Below, piece by piece: positions 61,686-64,000 of a DNA stretch of 64,000 nt. A program made the position numbers and the translations under genes. The stretch comes from Bacillota bacterium. Lineage in GTDB: Bacteria; Bacillota; Clostridia; Christensenellales; CAG-138. The stretch is from the NCBI GenBank assembly GCA_023399275.1, contig JAEWQH010000009.1, forward strand, positions 1 to 64,000, given 5' to 3'. The notes beneath the pieces are model-generated. The model was not told where the DNA came from and made no database searches. It saw only the letters and a list, made by a program, of their open reading frames with translations. Each line of letters opens with the position of its first letter. Position 1 is the stretch's first letter.

Positions 61686-61717
61686 AAAAAAACAGGCGGG
61701 AAAACGCGTTTCCCGCC
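61686..61717 (-). terminator. Terminator after ftsH
   Basis: On the minus strand GGCGGGAAA and TTTCCCGCC pair perfectly over 9 bp with a 5-nt loop, followed by a run of seven T (61692-61686). Confidence 0.88.
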
Positions 61718-61732
61718 CGCTGTATGTCTTCG

Positions 61733-63589
61733 TTACGCGTTGAGCTGCGCCGGCGTCCCGCCGGAAACCTCCTTGAGCACGCGCATGAACTCTTCGCCCG
61801 TAATGGTCTCGCGCTCGAGCAGATGCGCCGCGAGCTTATGCAGCGCGGTCTCGTTCTCCTTGAGGATCTGCTTTGCGCGCTGGTGCGCACGCTCCACGAT
61901 GGCGATTACCTCCGCGTCCACACGCGCGGCGGTATCCGAGGAGCAGGTCATGGCGCCGTCCTGACTCAGGTACGGGTTGTTCTGGCACTCAAGCGCGACC
62001 ATGCCGAACGCGTCGCTCATGCCATAGCGAACGACCATGGCGCGCGCGATGCGCGTCGCCTGCTCGATGTCGTTGCTCGCACCCGTTGTGATGGTGCCAA
62101 ACACGACCTCCTCGGCGGATCTGCCGCCGGTAAGGGTGGCGATCTTGTTCTCCGCCTCCTCACGCGTCATGAGATAATGCTCGCTCTCGTCCACCTGCAT
62201 GGTGTAGCCGAGCGCCCCGCTCGTGCGCGGCACGATGGTGATCTTATGCACCGGCGCGCTCTCCGTCTGCTTGGCGGCGACGAGCGCGTGACCGATCTCG
62301 TGATAGGCGACGATGCGCTTCTCCTTGGGGGAGATGACTGCGTTCTTGCGCGCATAGCCGGCGATGACCACCTCCACGCTCTCCTCGAGGTCCGACTGCT
62401 CGACGATCTCGCGGTGCAAGCGCACGGCGCGCAGGGCGGCTTCGTTGATGATGTTGGCCAGGTCGGCGCCGGATGCGCCGCTGGTCGCGCGGGCGATCGC
62501 CTCGAAATCGACCGAGTCGGAGATCTTCACCCCGCGGGCATGCACCTTGAGGATGTCCGTGCGCCCCTTGAGATCGGGCAGCTCCACGTGGATGCGCCGG
62601 TCAAAGCGGCCCGGGCGCAAAAGCGCGGGATCGAGCGAGTCCGGCCGGTTGGTAGCGGCGAGGATGACGACGCCCTTTCGCGCATCGAACCCGTCCATCT
62701 CGGTAAGCAGCTGGTTGAGCGTCTGCTCCCGCTCGTCGTTGCCGCCGATCGCACTGTCGCGCCGCTTGCCGATGGTATCTATCTCGTCGATGAATACGAT
62801 GCAGGGCGCCTTCTGCTCCGCCTGGGAGAAGAGATCCCGCACCTTCGCCGCGCCCATGCCAACGAACATCTCGACAAAGTCCGAGCCGGAGATGCTGAAA
62901 AACGGTACGTTGGCCTCTCCCGCAACGGCTTTCGCCATGAGCGTCTTGCCCGTGCCCGGCGGGCCGACCAGCAGCGCGCCCTTGGGCAGCTTTGCGCCGA
63001 TCTGCGCGTAGCGCTCGGGGTTGTGCAAAAAGTCAACGATCTCCAGCAGCGCCTCCTTTGCCTCGTCCTGCCCGGCGACGTCGTCGAAGGTCTTCCCCGT
63101 CTGCGCTTCGACATACACCTTGGCATTGGCCTTTCCGAAGGAGAGCGCGTTGCCGATGCCGCCCGGCATGCCGCTCTGCAGGCGCTTCATCAAAAACTGA
63201 CCAAGGCCGACAAAGATCAGAATCGGCAGCAGCCAGCTGATCAAAAAACTCATCAGCGGGCTCGCCTGTGTCGGGATGCTCGCGCTGAACGTCACCCCCG
63301 CCTGATCCAGGCGATCGACCAGAGAGTCGTCCGGCCAGATGCCAGTCTCATAATAGAGCGTCTTGTCGCCTTCCTCACTGGTGAAGGTGATGGTTTGCGC
63401 GGTCTCGTCGCGGGAGACCTCGCTGACCTTGCCCGCATCCACCATGGAGAGAAACTCGTTGTAGCCGACCTCTTTGATCTCATTTTGCAGCAGCTGCGGG
63501 AATACGAACGCATTGAGCAGCAGCAGCGTGATCATCGCGATGATCGCATAGTAATAGATCGGCTTCTTGGACGGCGTGTGTTCTTTCAT
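61733..63589 (-). CDS. ftsH: ATP-dependent zinc metalloprotease FtsH
   Basis: Membrane-anchored AAA+ protease of 618 residues that degrades membrane and regulatory proteins. Helix 1 (about 11-32) and helix 2 (about 110-130) flank an extracellular FtsH_ext domain. The AAA module has Walker A GPPGTGKT near 209-216, Walker [10 protein letters not shown], and the second region of homology [20 protein letters not shown]. The zinc motif is HEIGH (430-434) where most have HEAGH. The C-terminal peptidase domain is complete. It follows the TetR-type gene by 64 bp on the same strand, and htpG lies downstream behind a terminator. Confidence 0.96.
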   Translation of the reverse strand: MKEHTPSKKPIYYYAIIAMITLLLLNAFVFPQLLQNEIKEVGYNEFLSMVDAGKVSEVSRDETAQTITFTSEEGDKTLYYETGIWPDDSLVDRLDQAGVTFSASIPTQASPLMSFLISWLLPILIFVGLGQFLMKRLQSGMPGGIGNALSFGKANAKVYVEAQTGKTFDDVAGQDEAKEALLEIVDFLHNPERYAQIGAKLPKGALLVGPPGTGKTLMAKAVAGEANVPFFSISGSDFVEMFVGMGAAKVRDLFSQAEQKAPCIVFIDEIDTIGKRRDSAIGGNDEREQTLNQLLTEMDGFDARKGVVILAATNRPDSLDPALLRPGRFDRRIHVELPDLKGRTDILKVHARGVKISDSVDFEAIARATSGASGADLANIINEAALRAVRLHREIVEQSDLEESVEVVIAGYARKNAVISPKEKRIVAYHEIGHALVAAKQTESAPVHKITIVPRTSGALGYTMQVDESEHYLMTREEAENKIATLTGGRSAEEVVFGTITTGASNDIEQATRIARAMVVRYGMSDAFGMVALECQNNPYLSQDGAMTCSSDTAARVDAEVIAIVERAHQRAKQILKENETALHKLAAHLLERETITGEEFMRVLKEVSGGTPAQLNA

Positions 63590-63653
63590 CTGGTTTGTTT
63601 CATCCTTATCTTATTCGCGGGGAAATCCGTATCCATCACATGCCGCCGGCGGC

Positions 63654-64000
63654 TCAGTCTCCCATGCCGTGGAACACGAGCTGTTCGGCCAGTGCGGCCA
63701 TCTGCGCGGGCGTCTCCTTCATCTGCCGCTCAAACCATGCGCGGATCACGCCGGTAAAGCCGGAGGCGAGAAAGGAAAAGTAGTAGTCAAACTGCTCCGG
63801 ATCCTTTTTCTGCTCCCGCTGCCAGTATTCCAGCACGCGATCGCGGATCATGTCGATGAGCTTGTTGAAGAACGCCATGTCACCGTTGCCACCGAGAAAC
63901 GCGGCGCAGAGATCCGCATTGGCGGCGAAGAACTCAAACAGATCGAGCATCAGCGCGAGCGGCTCCTGCTGCAGCTCCTCGACCGGATGCGCACGCACAA
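63654..64000 (-). CDS. TetR/AcrR-family regulator, C-terminal part (5' end outside window)
   Basis: The frame is open to the window edge. About 115 residues are visible, forming the all-helical ligand-binding and dimerisation domain, with FDYYFSFLASGFTGVIRAWF followed by ERQMKETPAQMAAL, as in TetR proteins of the DhaS-like group. The DNA-binding part lies outside the window. It ends 64 bp upstream of ftsH on the same strand; co-transcription is possible. The target is unknown. Confidence 0.8.
   Translation of the reverse strand, partial: VRAHPVEELQQEPLALMLDLFEFFAANADLCAAFLGGNGDMAFFNKLIDMIRDRVLEYWQREQKKDPEQFDYYFSFLASGFTGVIRAWFERQMKETPAQMAALAEQLVFHGMGD

Overview
The window looks like chromosomal DNA of a GC-rich member of the Clostridia (Bacillota). 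The pointers are two T-box leaders, a CIRCE element, strong sigma-A type promoters with intrinsic terminators, purine-rich ribosome binding sites, lipoproteins of the Clostridia type with Ala/Thr/Glu/Pro-rich linkers, and families such as YitT, YugP, YesM/YesN and BMP/NupOPQ-type transporters. I cannot place it more finely. I saw no rRNA, tRNA, CRISPR array, insertion sequence or prophage gene. The genes are densely packed, mostly on the minus strand.

Layout. 1-1.4 kb: end of an Rrf2/CymR-like regulator convergent with cysK, whose start is preceded by a perfect 17-bp inverted repeat. 1.5-11 kb: a deoxysugar locus. A LacI-type regulator, L-fucose isomerase, L-fucose mutarotase and a rhamnulokinase-family kinase run leftwards. 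A CUT2 sugar ABC importer runs rightwards from a good promoter with a LacI-type operator at its transcription start. 11.3-12.1 kb: a solitary methyltransferase. 12.2-16.9 kb: a BMP-type (nucleoside-like) ABC importer. 17.1-19.7 kb: a YesN/YesM-like two-component pair. 19.7-23.1 kb: a secreted/anchored fusion of a PIG-L-like domain and a phosphodiester glycosidase domain, divergent from a stand-alone MraY-like phosphosugar transferase.

23.15-31.3 kb is the most unusual part. It is a tight five-gene operon coding for a lipoprotein with a von Willebrand A-like fold, a four-helix membrane protein, a tubulin/FtsZ-like GTPase, a 1101-residue protein with an Hsp70/actin-type ATPase core, and a single-span membrane protein. 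Pairing a tubulin-like and an actin/Hsp70-like nucleotide switch with membrane-anchored partners suggests an uncharacterised envelope-associated machine.

31.8-40.1 kb: a GH31 enzyme with all the hallmarks of sulfoquinovosidase (YihQ), a DASS-family anion transporter, a SucCD-like ADP-forming acyl-CoA ligase and a CoA-acylating aldehyde dehydrogenase form one operon, divergent from a ROK regulator, with a perfect palindrome over the operon's -35 box. This fits the lower part of a sulfo-transketolase route that ends in sulfoacetate with ATP gain. The upper enzymes are not in the window.

40.3-49.9 kb: a dCache-PAS-GGDEF diguanylate cyclase with a GtrA-like gene that seems to start at ACG, then YitT, an M29 aminopeptidase, the YugP zinc peptidase, AsnRS, an iron-type alcohol dehydrogenase and a membrane protein with a Cys/His tail. 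49.9-59.6 kb: argS-serS-methyltransferase leftwards; rightwards an Ile T-box with ileS and a Leu T-box with leuA. 59.6-64 kb: htpG behind a perfect CIRCE element, ftsH, and the end of a TetR-type regulator cut by the window edge.
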